DNA of 55,425 nt from an uncultured Saprospiraceae bacterium (GCA_937997635.1 CALLFA010000110.1:1-55425), one strand, 5' to 3'; positions 8,118 through 17,591 are shown, numbered from the stretch's first letter. The notes: generated by a model not told the origin, from the letters alone. A program made the numbers and translations.

Positions 8118-8293
8118 TCGTTGCAGGCGTCCCGCCTCAACAAAGTTGGTGACCAAAAATGAAGTATAAGGTTAAGGTGATTAGACCAATCGAGTCATTG
8201 TAGGCGTCCCGCCGCAACCAAGCCAGTGACCAAAATGAATAATAAGGTTAAGAGATTAAACTAATCGAGTCGTTGCAGCCGTCCCGCCTCAAC
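8118..8293. repeat. 75-77 bp direct repeats containing a short palindrome
   Basis: Units start at 8118, 8195 and 8270 (the last partial). Each begins with TCGTTGCAGGCGTCCCGCC or a close variant. On the minus strand this folds as GTTG-A-GGCG-GGA-CGCC-TG-CAAC, a REP-like hairpin. It lies between the convergent porin and prolyl oligopeptidase genes and may act as a bidirectional terminator. Confidence 0.75.
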
Positions 8294-8377
8294 ACATCAC
8301 CCTTTCTCGCCTCAACAAATCACCCTTTCACGCCTCAACAAATCACCCTTTCACGCCCCAACAAATCACCCTTTCAA
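8286..8377. repeat. Four 23-bp tandem repeats overlapping a gene end
   Basis: Four head-to-tail 23-bp units of the form GCCTCAACAAATCACCCTTT plus TCA/TCT and a variable base, at 8286, 8309, 8332 and 8355. The last unit contains the TGA stop codon of the prolyl oligopeptidase gene. The other three are copies of that gene end in the downstream spacer. Confidence 0.85.
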
Positions 8378-10522
8378 CCCTTTCAATACCTCCTGATTTG
8401 GCAGTTCATTAAATCCCATATTAAACAGCGTAAAGCCAAAAATATCCGCATACTGTTCAATGGTTTTACTCACAGGCGTACCCGCACCATGACCAGCATT
8501 TGTTTCGATACGTATCAGAGTAGGATTGTTACCCGCTTGCTTCTCTTGCAACTCTGCAGCAAATTTAAAACTGTGTGCTGGGACAACTCTATCGTCATGA
8601 TCGCCTGTAGTTACGAGTGTGGAAGGATAATGCGTTCCTTCGTTTACATTATGCACTGGCGAATAAGCGTTGAGGTATTCGAACATCTCTTTGCTTTCAT
8701 CCGCTGTGCCATAATCATAGGCCCAACCTGCACCGGCGGTAAAGGTATGATAACGCAACATATCCAGTACACCAACTGCAGGTAGTGCAACTTTCATTAA
8801 GTCTGGCCGCTGAGTCATCGTTGCGCCAACCAATAATCCACCATTACTGCCACCTCTAATCGCTAGATACTCAGATGAGGTGTAATTTTCTCCAATTAGA
8901 TACTCTGCAGCAGCAATAAAATCATCAAAGACATTTTGCTTTTGCAGCTTTGTACCTGCATCATGCCATTTCTTACCGTACTCACCACCACCACGAAGAT
9001 TTGGTACAGCATAGATGCCTCCTTGTTCTAACCAGATGGTATTTACGATGTTAAAAGAAGGTGTAAGACTGATGTTGAAACCGCCATACGCGTAAAGTAA
9101 AGTTGGATTTGTGCCATCAAGTTTGAGTCCTTTTTTATGTGTGATGATCATGGGAATCTTTGTGCCATCTTTAGAGGTATAGAATACTTGATTTGATTCA
9201 TAATCATCTGGATTAAAGTCAATATCTGGCTTCCAATATTCACCATAGTTTCCAGTTTCGACGTTGTATTTAAATGTAGAACCAGGTGTTTTGTAATTTG
9301 TAAAACTAAAATAGAATTCCTTGTTTTCTCTCTTTCCCCCAAAGCCACTCGCGCTTCCAACACCAGGCAGTTTCACTTCTCTTATCAGTTTTCCATCGTA
9401 ATCATATTGGAGTACTTTAGAAATAGCATCTACCATATATTCAGCAAAGAAGTAATCTCCACCTGTATTTGGGCTTAACACATTTTCTGTTTCTGGGATG
9501 AAGTCTTTCCAATTTCCAACACCAGGATTTTTTGCATCAGTTGTCACAACCTTGGTATTCGGCGCATCCCTATTTGTTTGCAAATAGAGTGTCGAACCGT
9601 TGTTTTCGATAATATAAGTATCGCTGTCTTCATCATCAACAATTGGAATGAACTGTCCATTTGGCTGTTGTAAATCTTTCAAGAAAAGTTTATTGCCTGA
9701 AGTAGAATTAGATGCAGTGAGTTGAAGGTAACGCTCATCTTCTGTCAGACTGACTCCAATGTATCTATGCTTTTCTGATGCTTTCCCTCCATAGATCAAC
9801 TGATCTTGCGACTGAGGAGTACCTAGTTTATGATAGTATACTTTATGTTGATCTGTCTTAGCAGATAGTTCACTACCTTTTGGTTTGTCATAGCTTGAAT
9901 AATAGAAACCATCATTTCCTTTCCACGATATACCACTGAACTTTATATCAACTAAGGTATCTTCTACGATTTCTTTATTAGCCGTATTTATAACAAGGCC
10001 TTTACGCCAATCACTGCCTCCCTCAGAGATGAGGTATGCTGCCAGCGAGCCGTCTTTGGTAAAACTCAAACCAGCTAATGAAGTTGTCCCATCTTCAGAA
10101 AACGTATTGGGATCTAGAAATATTTCTGGCTCTTCATCTCCTTTACTTTGATAAAGGACATATTGATTTTGGAGGCCATCATTTTTATAAAAATACGTAT
10201 GATCACCTTCCTCAAATGGAGCACTTACCTTCTCATAATTCCAAAGCTTTTCAAGTCTATTCTTGATTTGTTCTCGATAAGGGATGTTGTCCAAATATCC
10301 AAAGGTTACTGTATTCTGTTCAGCTACCCATGCTTCCGTTTCTTCACTCCGATCGTCTTCTAACCATCTGTATGGATCTTTAACTTCTGTACCAAAATAT
10401 GTTTGTGTGGAGTCTGCTTTTGCAGTGGTCGGATAATTCACTGTGATGGCTTCTTTTTTCATGTCTTCTCCGCAAGAGTATAGGAATAAAGCAATTAAGA
10501 ATACAAGTAGTACTTTTTTCAT
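8366..10522 (-). CDS. Prolyl oligopeptidase, S9A family, lipoprotein
   Basis: A 718-aa serine peptidase that cleaves short peptides after proline. The leader [17 protein letters not shown] ends in a lipobox with Cys17, so the protein is probably lipid-anchored. About residues 30-430 form the seven-bladed propeller ([15 protein letters not shown] is the classic start). The C-terminal alpha/beta-hydrolase domain has GGSNGGLL with Ser559, DDRVVP with the Asp near 643, and NAGHG with His678. All three catalytic residues are present and the length is typical. The 3' end is embedded in a 23-bp tandem repeat, so extra copies of its stop-codon region lie in the spacer. Confidence 0.93.
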   Translation of the reverse strand: MKKVLLVFLIALFLYSCGEDMKKEAITVNYPTTAKADSTQTYFGTEVKDPYRWLEDDRSEETEAWVAEQNTVTFGYLDNIPYREQIKNRLEKLWNYEKVSAPFEEGDHTYFYKNDGLQNQYVLYQSKGDEEPEIFLDPNTFSEDGTTSLAGLSFTKDGSLAAYLISEGGSDWRKGLVINTANKEIVEDTLVDIKFSGISWKGNDGFYYSSYDKPKGSELSAKTDQHKVYYHKLGTPQSQDQLIYGGKASEKHRYIGVSLTEDERYLQLTASNSTSGNKLFLKDLQQPNGQFIPIVDDEDSDTYIIENNGSTLYLQTNRDAPNTKVVTTDAKNPGVGNWKDFIPETENVLSPNTGGDYFFAEYMVDAISKVLQYDYDGKLIREVKLPGVGSASGFGGKRENKEFYFSFTNYKTPGSTFKYNVETGNYGEYWKPDIDFNPDDYESNQVFYTSKDGTKIPMIITHKKGLKLDGTNPTLLYAYGGFNISLTPSFNIVNTIWLEQGGIYAVPNLRGGGEYGKKWHDAGTKLQKQNVFDDFIAAAEYLIGENYTSSEYLAIRGGSNGGLLVGATMTQRPDLMKVALPAVGVLDMLRYHTFTAGAGWAYDYGTADESKEMFEYLNAYSPVHNVNEGTHYPSTLVTTGDHDDRVVPAHSFKFAAELQEKQAGNNPTLIRIETNAGHGAGTPVSKTIEQYADIFGFTLFNMGFNELPNQEVLKGLKG

Positions 10523-10607
10523 TTTAAACAGTTTAAGTTGCTTAAAAGTACTATAATTCTGATTAGTTATCTGGCTGCCTCATTTTTTGAATAAGACTAT
10601 TTGGTTA

Positions 10608-10650
10608 TATACCCAACGGATTTGCGTCACACTCAAGTGCGCTGGGTATA
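10608..10650. mobile_element. Internally deleted MITE-like element (family 1)
   Basis: A 43-bp block starts TATACCCAACGGATTTG and ends CACTCAAGTGCGCTGGGTATA. Both ends match the two ends of the 161-bp element at 42791-42951, whose middle is missing here. The termini are imperfect inverted repeats. Confidence 0.75.
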
Positions 10651-10653
10651 ACA

Positions 10654-10683
10654 AGACCTGTCAACAAAAATGCTGACAGGTCT
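10654..10683. terminator. Hairpin terminator downstream of an S74 gene
   Basis: A perfect 10-bp stem AGACCTGTCA / TGACAGGTCT with a 10-nt loop, just past the 3' end of the minus-strand gene at 10709. The following T tract on that strand is weak. Confidence 0.55.
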
Positions 10684-10708
10684 GTAAGATTTTAAGTTTT
10701 TAAGAGGC

Positions 10709-12211
10709 CTATTTTTTTGTCAAGTCACGAACGAGAGACTTTAGCTCTTCAATTTGTGATTGCTGATTTTCAATTAAAGCTTGTTGCTCTTGTACTGCTT
10801 GTGTGAGTACAGGAATGAGTTGGATATAATTAATCCCTTTCAATTCTGTCTGGACACCATCCATTTCTGTAGTTGTGGAATGAGAGACTAATTCTGGCAG
10901 GACAGCTTCCAATTCTTGAGCCACAAATCCATATTGTGTACCTGTAGGGAAATCTAATTTCTCAAAATCATCATTTGCAAATTCATAATGAACAGGACGC
11001 AATTGCTGAATAAGAGCAGACGCATTTTCAATCTGATTGATGTCTTTCTTTGTTCTGATATCGGATACACCCACAATTTCACCTGTCATGCCGATATTGC
11101 CATTCACTTGCAATTTGTGACCAGGATTATTGGTGCCAATACCTACATTGCCAGAACCACTAAAATATGTATTTGATCCTGTAATCGCCCATGGTGATGC
11201 ACTGCCACCTCCAGATAAAGACACCCAACTACTCCCTATTCTTCCTTCAAAATCAGAACCGGTATATCGAATTGTACCTGCGCCATTACCGGTAGAAGTC
11301 CCTATTCTGATGCCGCCATTAATATGTAATCGTTCTGCAGGAGCTGTAAGTCCTATTCCTATATTTCCATTATTTGTGACTCGCATTCTTTCTACATCGT
11401 TTGCATTTAGTGCCACATATGATTCTCCATCCATAATTATGGCACCACTTACTTCATCATTCACAATAAACATGTTGTTGCCATTATAGCCAATTGCAGC
11501 TTTTGTGACACCAGCTTCATCAAATAAATAACCTGAGCCTGCCGGGAGAGTAACGTTCCCTTCGACATCTAATGATTCAGAAGGCGCACTTGTACCTATA
11601 CCTACTTTCCCGTCATTCTTGACGTACACCCTTGAAATATCATTTGTGTTTATTCTTACTTCTCTCTCACCATCAATGTAAATGTCTCCATTTGTCTCAT
11701 CATTTTCCAAAAGCATATGTGTACCAGTATAATACAAATAAGCCTTTCTCGTACCACTTTCTTCAAATTGAACATATTCTGCTCCATCCAGGCGAATGTC
11801 TTGGGTAATAAACATTCTACCATTAATGTGAAATTGTTCTTGTGGATCTCTCACGTTTATACCAACATGACCTGTAGAATTTTCGATTGATAAATGTGCA
11901 AAATTTTGATCTGTATCTGGAAGGACATAGAGCCTATTGTCTAGCCAACTGTACAACATTCTCATATTCGTGGAATTTGCAGAATTTCTCCAGTGGAGTC
12001 CAGATTCTTCTCCTGCGCCAGGCGTGGCAGTGCTCAATTTAAATCGTAAAAATGGATTCAGCCCTGTGATTTGGCTATCTCCAAATACTTCTAAGGTTTC
12101 ACTTGCTGTAGTCAAGCTGCCAACAGATAATCTACCACTGGACATTCTGGCTTGAGCAGATAGATCTATTATAAATATGGTTACTAATATAAGTGTGTAT
12201 AAATATTTCAT
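10709..12211 (-). CDS. Secreted repeat protein with C-terminal S74 chaperone domain
   Basis: A 500-aa protein with a signal peptide (MKYLYTLILVTIFIIDLSAQ). About residues 20-370 consist of repeated modules with GxVGIGTxxPxExLxVxG-type motifs alternating with strand-rich stretches, as in tail-fibre-like or trimeric surface proteins. The C-terminus from about 385 is SDIRTKKDINQIENA, then YGFVAQELEAVLPE, then INYIQLIPVLTQAVQEQQ and a coiled coil. This is the same S74-type auto-processing chaperone architecture as 2040-3203. It lies 17 bp downstream of the protease gene on the same strand, so the two are probably co-transcribed. No phage genes are nearby. Confidence 0.8.
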   Translation of the reverse strand: MKYLYTLILVTIFIIDLSAQARMSSGRLSVGSLTTASETLEVFGDSQITGLNPFLRFKLSTATPGAGEESGLHWRNSANSTNMRMLYSWLDNRLYVLPDTDQNFAHLSIENSTGHVGINVRDPQEQFHINGRMFITQDIRLDGAEYVQFEESGTRKAYLYYTGTHMLLENDETNGDIYIDGEREVRINTNDISRVYVKNDGKVGIGTSAPSESLDVEGNVTLPAGSGYLFDEAGVTKAAIGYNGNNMFIVNDEVSGAIIMDGESYVALNANDVERMRVTNNGNIGIGLTAPAERLHINGGIRIGTSTGNGAGTIRYTGSDFEGRIGSSWVSLSGGGSASPWAITGSNTYFSGSGNVGIGTNNPGHKLQVNGNIGMTGEIVGVSDIRTKKDINQIENASALIQQLRPVHYEFANDDFEKLDFPTGTQYGFVAQELEAVLPELVSHSTTTEMDGVQTELKGINYIQLIPVLTQAVQEQQALIENQQSQIEELKSLVRDLTKK

Positions 12212-12228
12212 TGTTTTAATTTTTAGGG

Positions 12229-13932
12229 TTATTGTTCTGTTGTTTCGTTTGTTATTGTATAAATTCCTTTGGTTTCTATAGCATCAGCTGTCATGACACC
12301 ATCAGGTGCTGCCTGCCTACCTGCTGGACAATCTGATTCATTTCTTATATAAACATTTGCACTGCCATCAACTTCAAATCCATTAGTTAGATCAACTCGA
12401 TTACCACCATCTAAATTGACAACTGTTGCTTTGGTTGAACTGTTATCATAGATCCCTGCTGATGATGTTACAGCATTATCAGCAAAAAACATTTCAGCTG
12501 TATTTGTGACATTTACACTGTGGGTGGAGTTGATTGAGCAAGGAGTATCGAGCCAATCTTTTAATCGACGTCGCTTGCCTGATCCATCGTCCCATGAGTC
12601 AGAAAATTTACCATAATAGCTTCTATCGTCTTCTGGATCTGCACATTCTGGACCAGCAGAACAGAGAATCGGTCCAAGATCAGTCCCGCCCCATAATTGA
12701 CCAATCACTCGACCATTATTATCAAATAATGCTGAGCCAGAAGAACCTCCTTCGGTAGAACTATACTGACCACCACCATGATTGAATACGACATTCCATG
12801 TTAAATCAGGATCACAGAAAGCATTGCTGCCTGGTGTTTGACTAAATAGTGAAATTTTCTTGATATCACCGGCAGGATGGTGAATACAGGCACCTCCCGC
12901 TCCAGGACTAGTTGTCGCTGACCATCCTAAATATGTAGGATTATATCCAGCATCTCTAAATGGGTCTTCAAGTAACCAAAATAATGCAAAATCTGAATCT
13001 GCTTTATTGGCGACAACCATTGCTCCTGAGCTCGTGATGGAAGCGGGCTCAGTACTAGGGTTACTACAGCCTGAAGCTTCGTAATCCCAATAAAAGATAG
13101 CGGTTACATTATTTGTACCTGTTGCATCATACGTATCATCTATGCAATGATTAGCTGTCAAATAATATGGTTTGAATAGACCTCCTTCAGTTGCTGTTAA
13201 TAATTGGCCTGTACAAAACCCTGCACCGTCAGAGAAGGTTATTAACATACGAGAAACTCCACGTTTATTGGTTTGCCAAGGATTACCATCTGGACAATTA
13301 ATGTTTACTTGGCAGGCTCCTGAATCATTAAACCCTTTATACCTCTTAACTTGATTTACATCTCTATAAGCGAGCAGTACTCTTGATATAGAAATAATAC
13401 CAGGATGCTCTACAGCATTTGGTTCAAAATATTCTAGGGTTATACTGGAGCCATGTATCAGCTCTGTCAAGAAGGTACCAGGCATTTTCAATGAACCCTT
13501 ATTATTTCTTGCAGTATAAGCACCGACTAGGTGACTCCTATCTTGATTGTACAAGTGAAGAGTTGCGCCGATAGGTAAATGAAATAGGTCATATTCTAAA
13601 ATGGTAGCTAAGGCATTAGTCGATTCGATTTTAAATCTCCATAACCTACCGTTTTCTAATTTTTGCCAACTACCATGACTGTTCATGTTTATATTCGTTT
13701 GGCGCGGAACAGCAATACGAAGATCTCTTGTTGAAGATTTGTTTTGTCTATCTTCTTCTGCAATTCTGTCAAAATTAAGTGGGGTTACATTAAGACTAAT
13801 TATGTCATCATTTTGTAATTGTAGCATAGTACTTTTAGGTGGAATTTTCTCTTTTATTTGAGCATAAATTCCATTTGATAAAATTATAGATAATACTATA
13901 ATCATAGCCATTGAAAAACGAGGGCTTTTCAT
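12229..13932 (-). CDS. Secreted lysyl-endopeptidase-like trypsin-fold protease
   Basis: A 567-aa protein with a signal peptide (MKSPRFSMAMIIVLSIILSNGIYAQ). After an N-terminal propeptide region of about 200 residues, the S1-type domain shows YYLTANHCI (catalytic His), NKADSDFALFWL (Asp) and TEGGSSGSALFD (Ser). Many Cys residues around these sites resemble Achromobacter protease I. A C-terminal module, about 475-545, resembles the 3-coathanger stack domain (DLTNGFEVDGSANVYI). I see no classic T9SS C-terminal sorting domain, so the export route past the outer membrane is unclear. A short CPAGRQA segment near the end may derive from an intergenic palindrome. Confidence 0.83.
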   Translation of the reverse strand: MKSPRFSMAMIIVLSIILSNGIYAQIKEKIPPKSTMLQLQNDDIISLNVTPLNFDRIAEEDRQNKSSTRDLRIAVPRQTNINMNSHGSWQKLENGRLWRFKIESTNALATILEYDLFHLPIGATLHLYNQDRSHLVGAYTARNNKGSLKMPGTFLTELIHGSSITLEYFEPNAVEHPGIISISRVLLAYRDVNQVKRYKGFNDSGACQVNINCPDGNPWQTNKRGVSRMLITFSDGAGFCTGQLLTATEGGLFKPYYLTANHCIDDTYDATGTNNVTAIFYWDYEASGCSNPSTEPASITSSGAMVVANKADSDFALFWLLEDPFRDAGYNPTYLGWSATTSPGAGGACIHHPAGDIKKISLFSQTPGSNAFCDPDLTWNVVFNHGGGQYSSTEGGSSGSALFDNNGRVIGQLWGGTDLGPILCSAGPECADPEDDRSYYGKFSDSWDDGSGKRRRLKDWLDTPCSINSTHSVNVTNTAEMFFADNAVTSSAGIYDNSSTKATVVNLDGGNRVDLTNGFEVDGSANVYIRNESDCPAGRQAAPDGVMTADAIETKGIYTITNETTEQ

Positions 13933-14362
13933 AAATTGATTTAATGGTTAAAAATATTTCAAGCATGTATTAACTACACATGCATATACTTTGTGTATAG
14001 TGTATTAAAGTGGAAGTTTAATGAGCACTAGTCCACAATTGCGTGGAATTCCTGAGCGATATCTGTTGCAACTTAGTTGAGTAATTTTATATTGACAAAT
14101 TATACGAAGAAATGCGAGCAATAATCACTATAAATAGGGAGGAAAATCACCATTTACAGGGAGGCTGCAATTTGGTAAAATGTAAGGTATTCGCCTGAAG
14201 GTCTACCAGCTGTCCAAAACTAATGGGTGGCTAAGGAGTCACGCCTTAGCGGGAGAAGGATGAGTGTCAAATGTACAGACGGACACATATACACATGTCT
14301 ACTAAGGATAGCTTTTAAATTCAGATATAATTGCTTATTTTGAAGTCTAAATATAGATCACA
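13933..14362. other. Intergenic region with one hairpin
   Basis: About 430 bp between divergently transcribed genes. It contains a perfect hairpin GCTAAGG-AGTCACG-CCTTAGC at 14230-14250 in a locally GC-richer patch (14150-14270). No frame of interest was found. It presumably holds both promoters. A small RNA or 5' leader for the Cys-rich gene is possible but unsupported. Confidence 0.4.
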
Positions 14363-14749
14363 ATGAAAAAATTATCATTCTTTTTCGTCCTTTGTTGCTT
14401 ATTCGCAACAGCATCTGTCCATGCACAAACTAAAGCTTGCTCAAAAGCGGATGTCGCAAAATGCGCGAAAGCTGCGGGTATATCAATGGCAGAATGTGCG
14501 AAGAAATGTCCATTCGCAAGTGCGTTTATAGATAGAGATGAAGAACAACAGCTTGTTGATGCAAATCCCACGACATTAACAACAGAAGAAAAATCAAGAG
14601 TTGCTTCAGCTTTAAAAGAAAAAGGAGAAATAGGTTTAAAAAATTATAAATGTGCAGCTTCTAAGGCAAGTTGCTCAAAGTCAAAAGCAAAAGCCTCTAA
14701 CGTAGCTGTGCTTGCTACAAGTACTAAGAAAAAGGCTGTTAAAGCATAA
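14363..14749 (+). CDS. Small secreted Cys-rich protein, unknown function
   Basis: A 128-aa protein with a clear signal peptide (MKKLSFFFVLCCLFATASVHAQ). The mature part carries paired cysteines: ACSKADVAKCAKAAG, then MAECAKKCPF, later KCAASKASC. The tail is rich in Lys, Ser and Ala. The spacing could bind a metal or form disulfides in the periplasm, but I do not recognise the family. It is followed by a strong terminator, so it is probably a single-gene transcript. Confidence 0.7.
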   Translation: MKKLSFFFVLCCLFATASVHAQTKACSKADVAKCAKAAGISMAECAKKCPFASAFIDRDEEQQLVDANPTTLTTEEKSRVASALKEKGEIGLKNYKCAASKASCSKSKAKASNVAVLATSTKKKAVKA

Positions 14750-14793
14750 AAGGATACAAACACATTTTTGTTTTATACTTCTTGTTAAGAAAT

Positions 14794-14826
14794 AAATGCA
14801 GTAGTCTGAATAAGATTACTGCATTT
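14794..14826 (+). terminator. Rho-independent terminator
   Basis: The stem AAATGCAGTAGTC / GATTACTGCATTT has 13 pairs (one G:T) and a 7-nt loop, followed by TGTTTTTG. It lies 45 bp past the Cys-rich gene. Confidence 0.85.
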
Positions 14827-14891
14827 TGTTTTTGAATACTTATTGTCCTGTTCAAACATTTACTATCTTAATCGATCAAAATTCTACACAC

Positions 14892-16229
14892 ATGAAAAAT
14901 TCTTTCAACAGACGTTCATTTGTTAAAACCTCTGCAATCGCCGCAGGAGCTGGAATATTCATTCAAGATGAATTAAAGGCCAAAGCTTATATCGATGGCG
15001 ACGATGCCATTAAAATAGGTTTAATTGGTTGTGGAGGAAGAGGTACAGGAGCCATTACCCAAGCTCTTAAATCTGGACAGAATGTCAAGTTAGTTGCCAT
15101 GGCGGATGCCTTTAGAGACAACCTTGATAAGTGTTACAAGCAAATTACAAATCCAGAATATAAAGATTGGTCGAGTGACAAAGCAGATAATCTGAATGAT
15201 CGTATTGATGTTCCAGAAGAACATATGTTTGATGGTTTTGATGGATATAAGAAAGTGATTGAATTGTGTGATATTGTTATTCTGACCACACCACCAGGAT
15301 TTAGACCAATCCATTTTGAAGCTGCCGTGAATGCTGGTAAACATATTTTTACAGAGAAGCCTATGGCTGTCGATGCGCCTGGTATTCGCCGCGTTTTAAA
15401 AGCTGCTGAAACAGCAAGGCGTAAAAAACTAAATGTTGTTGTTGGTTTGCAGCGACATTACCAGAAAATCTATACAGAATGGATTGACGCTATACACAAT
15501 GGTGCCATAGGAGATATTGTTACTTCTCGTGTCTATTGGAATAGTGCTGGTGTATGGGTGAGAGAGCGACAGGAAGGCCAGACAGAAATGGAATATCAAA
15601 TGCGAAATTGGTATTATTTTAACTGGCTTTGCGGAGACCACATTACCGAACAGCACATCCATAATCTCGATGTCAGTAACTGGGCAAAACAAGCGTATCC
15701 AGTGAGAGCAATGGGAATGGGCGGTAGAGAAGTGAGGGATGGATTAGACCACGGTGAGATTTTTGACCACCACTTTATCGAATATGAATATGCCGATGGA
15801 TCGAGAATGTTTAGCCAGTGTCGTCACATTGAAGGTTGTGCAAGTCGTGTCAGCGAAGCATTCCATGGTACCAATGGTACTGCACCTAAACCCGGTGTAT
15901 TAAAGACAATGAGTGGCCATTCAATCATGAATTATGATGATGAGAATGACCCAAATCCATACCAATACGAACACGATCTGCTATTTGAAGCTATTGCTAA
16001 TGGAGAATATAAGTACGATGATGCAGATAATGGAGCATACGCAACCATGACCGCAATTCTAGGCCGTATGGCAACTTACTCTGGTAAAATAGTGGAATGG
16101 GATGATGCGCTTAATTCGGAGATAGATTTATCTCCAAAAACATACGCTTGGGATGCCAATCCGCCTGTCATGCCTGATGCGAATGGCAGATACCGTATAG
16201 CTGTGCCAGGCCAAACCAAAACAGTATAA
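14892..16229 (+). CDS. Tat-exported Gfo/Idh/MocA-family oxidoreductase
   Basis: A 445-aa protein counted from the ATG at 14892, chosen because it starts MKNSFNRRSFVKTSAIAAGA, a twin-arginine signal. The ATT/TTG-type extension upstream lacks protein character. IGLIGCGGRGTGA is the Rossmann NAD(P)-binding loop, and FTEKPMAVD carries the Lys of the conserved EKP motif. The C-terminal half is the alpha/beta substrate-binding domain. Periplasmic members of this family in Bacteroidota act on sugars or sugar derivatives with a tightly held cofactor. The substrate here is unknown. The next gene, a TIM-barrel isomerase, starts 7 bp after the stop, which suggests one sugar-processing operon. Confidence 0.88.
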   Translation: MKNSFNRRSFVKTSAIAAGAGIFIQDELKAKAYIDGDDAIKIGLIGCGGRGTGAITQALKSGQNVKLVAMADAFRDNLDKCYKQITNPEYKDWSSDKADNLNDRIDVPEEHMFDGFDGYKKVIELCDIVILTTPPGFRPIHFEAAVNAGKHIFTEKPMAVDAPGIRRVLKAAETARRKKLNVVVGLQRHYQKIYTEWIDAIHNGAIGDIVTSRVYWNSAGVWVRERQEGQTEMEYQMRNWYYFNWLCGDHITEQHIHNLDVSNWAKQAYPVRAMGMGGREVRDGLDHGEIFDHHFIEYEYADGSRMFSQCRHIEGCASRVSEAFHGTNGTAPKPGVLKTMSGHSIMNYDDENDPNPYQYEHDLLFEAIANGEYKYDDADNGAYATMTAILGRMATYSGKIVEWDDALNSEIDLSPKTYAWDANPPVMPDANGRYRIAVPGQTKTV

Positions 16230-16236
16230 AACAAGA

Positions 16237-17169
16237 ATGAATAGACGAACATTTATTAATACCTCTATCTTAAGTTCGGCTGCAATAGCCACAGGTTGTG
16301 CAGCCAGATCGGCGAACTTATTAGCCAATGAAGCGTCAGTAATTGCACCATTCAATTTAAAATTTGCTCCTCACCTAGGCATGTTTAAGCACCACGCTGG
16401 CGAAGATCCAATTGACCAATTGAACTTCATGGCTGATCAAGGATTTGTCGCATTTGAAGATAACAATATGCGAACTCGAGAAGTAGCCTTGCAAGAAAAG
16501 ATGGCTTCTGTGATGGCGAATCGGGGCTTAGAAATGGGCGTCTTTGTGGCACATAAAATATACTGGAATGAAGCGACTCTTGCAAAAGGAGATGACGAGT
16601 CAAGAGCAGAATTTTTGGATTACATCACTAAAGCTGTTGATGTTGCTAAGCGTGTCAATGCTAAGTGGATGACCGTTGTCCCTGGTCATGTAGACTTGCG
16701 CCAAGACATGGGTTACCAAACATCGCATGTCGTTGAGACATTGAAACAAGCTTCAGCTATATTAGAGCCACATGATTTGACAATGGTGTTGGAACCTCTC
16801 AATTTCAGAAATCATCCTGGTCTATTTTTGACAAAAGCTGCACAAGCCTATCAGGTTTGCAAAGCAGTGGATAGCCCGTCATGCAAAATATTGTTTGATA
16901 TCTATCACCAACAAATACAGGAAGGTAATTTGATTCCAAATATGGAAAAAACTTGGGACGAAATCGCCTATATCCAAATAGGAGACAATCCTGGAAGAAA
17001 GGAACCGACGACTGGTGAGATTAATTATCAGAATGTATTCAAGTTTGTGCATGAGCAAGGCTTCTCTGGTGTTTTGGGTATGGAACATGGTAATTCTGAA
17101 GAAGGACTTGATGGAGAAAAGAAAGTGATCGCAGCCTACCGGTCTGTTGATGTTCCTGCTAAAAATTAA
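16237..17169 (+). CDS. Exported TIM-barrel isomerase, hydroxypyruvate isomerase-like
   Basis: A 310-aa protein. The leader MNRRTFINTSILSSAAIATGC has a twin-arginine-like start and a Cys at residue 21, which could also be a lipobox. The body is an AP endonuclease 2 / xylose isomerase-like barrel. Metal-binding Glu/His/Asp positions are expected in VLEPLN, KILFDIYHQQ and GVLGMEHGNS. The family includes hydroxypyruvate isomerases and sugar-phosphate epimerases. Together with the upstream Gfo/Idh/MocA oxidoreductase it suggests an oxidation-isomerisation pathway outside the cytoplasm. Its TAA stop overlaps the apparent ATA start of the next gene. Confidence 0.85.
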   Translation: MNRRTFINTSILSSAAIATGCAARSANLLANEASVIAPFNLKFAPHLGMFKHHAGEDPIDQLNFMADQGFVAFEDNNMRTREVALQEKMASVMANRGLEMGVFVAHKIYWNEATLAKGDDESRAEFLDYITKAVDVAKRVNAKWMTVVPGHVDLRQDMGYQTSHVVETLKQASAILEPHDLTMVLEPLNFRNHPGLFLTKAAQAYQVCKAVDSPSCKILFDIYHQQIQEGNLIPNMEKTWDEIAYIQIGDNPGRKEPTTGEINYQNVFKFVHEQGFSGVLGMEHGNSEEGLDGEKKVIAAYRSVDVPAKN

Positions 17170-17522
17170 TAGACAAAGACATCAAACAAGCATTAATCAT
17201 ATACGGATCACTAGCTCCTGGTGAAAGTAATCATGATGTCATTAGTGATATTGACGGCGAATGGATAGAAGCAACCATTATTGGAGATATCGAAGATAAT
17301 GGATGGTCGTCTCGGACTGGCTATCCCTGTTTTTTATCACACACTCAAGTAAGAAAGGAATATAATGTAAAAGTGTTTCTATCCGATCAATTGCATTTGT
17401 ATTGGGATAGAATTGATGAATTTGAAGGGACGGAAGCCTATAGGCGGATACTGTGGGGCTACGTAGATGCGTCTGGCAAATCGCATAAAGGACACATTTA
17501 TGCAAAGGTGATTGCTCCATGA
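17169..17522 (+). CDS. Gamma-glutamylcyclotransferase-like protein, apparent ATA start
   Basis: An intact 117-codon frame that standard gene calling misses because it has no ATG, GTG or TTG near its expected start. It encodes ALIIYGSLAPGESNH, the first strand and substrate loop of the GGCT/AIG2-like fold. Later DEFEGTEAYRR contains the conserved catalytic Glu, and HIYAKV is the final strand. Homology begins about 12 residues after an ATA codon at 17169-17171 that overlaps the upstream TAA stop as TAATA. That is exactly where a coupled TAATG would be expected. Either ATA is used as a start, or the start codon has mutated and the gene is poorly translated. In-frame TAA codons exclude a longer N-terminus. 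Confidence 0.75.
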   Translation: MDKDIKQALIIYGSLAPGESNHDVISDIDGEWIEATIIGDIEDNGWSSRTGYPCFLSHTQVRKEYNVKVFLSDQLHLYWDRIDEFEGTEAYRRILWGYVDASGKSHKGHIYAKVIAP

Positions 17523-17591
17523 CTACACCAAATAATGATAGAGGATTATAGATTGATTGAGGTTTTCTTACTTATTCGTGCCAGCATAAAT

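Noticed and set aside
8273..8785. 170-codon plus-strand frame over the prolyl oligopeptidase 3' end
   Set aside because: Its first part translates the tandem repeats and the rest is antisense to a gene with intact catalytic motifs.
14080..14300. Group II intron or retron fragment upstream of the Cys-rich gene
   Set aside because: I see a hairpin, but no domain V sequence and no reverse transcriptase.
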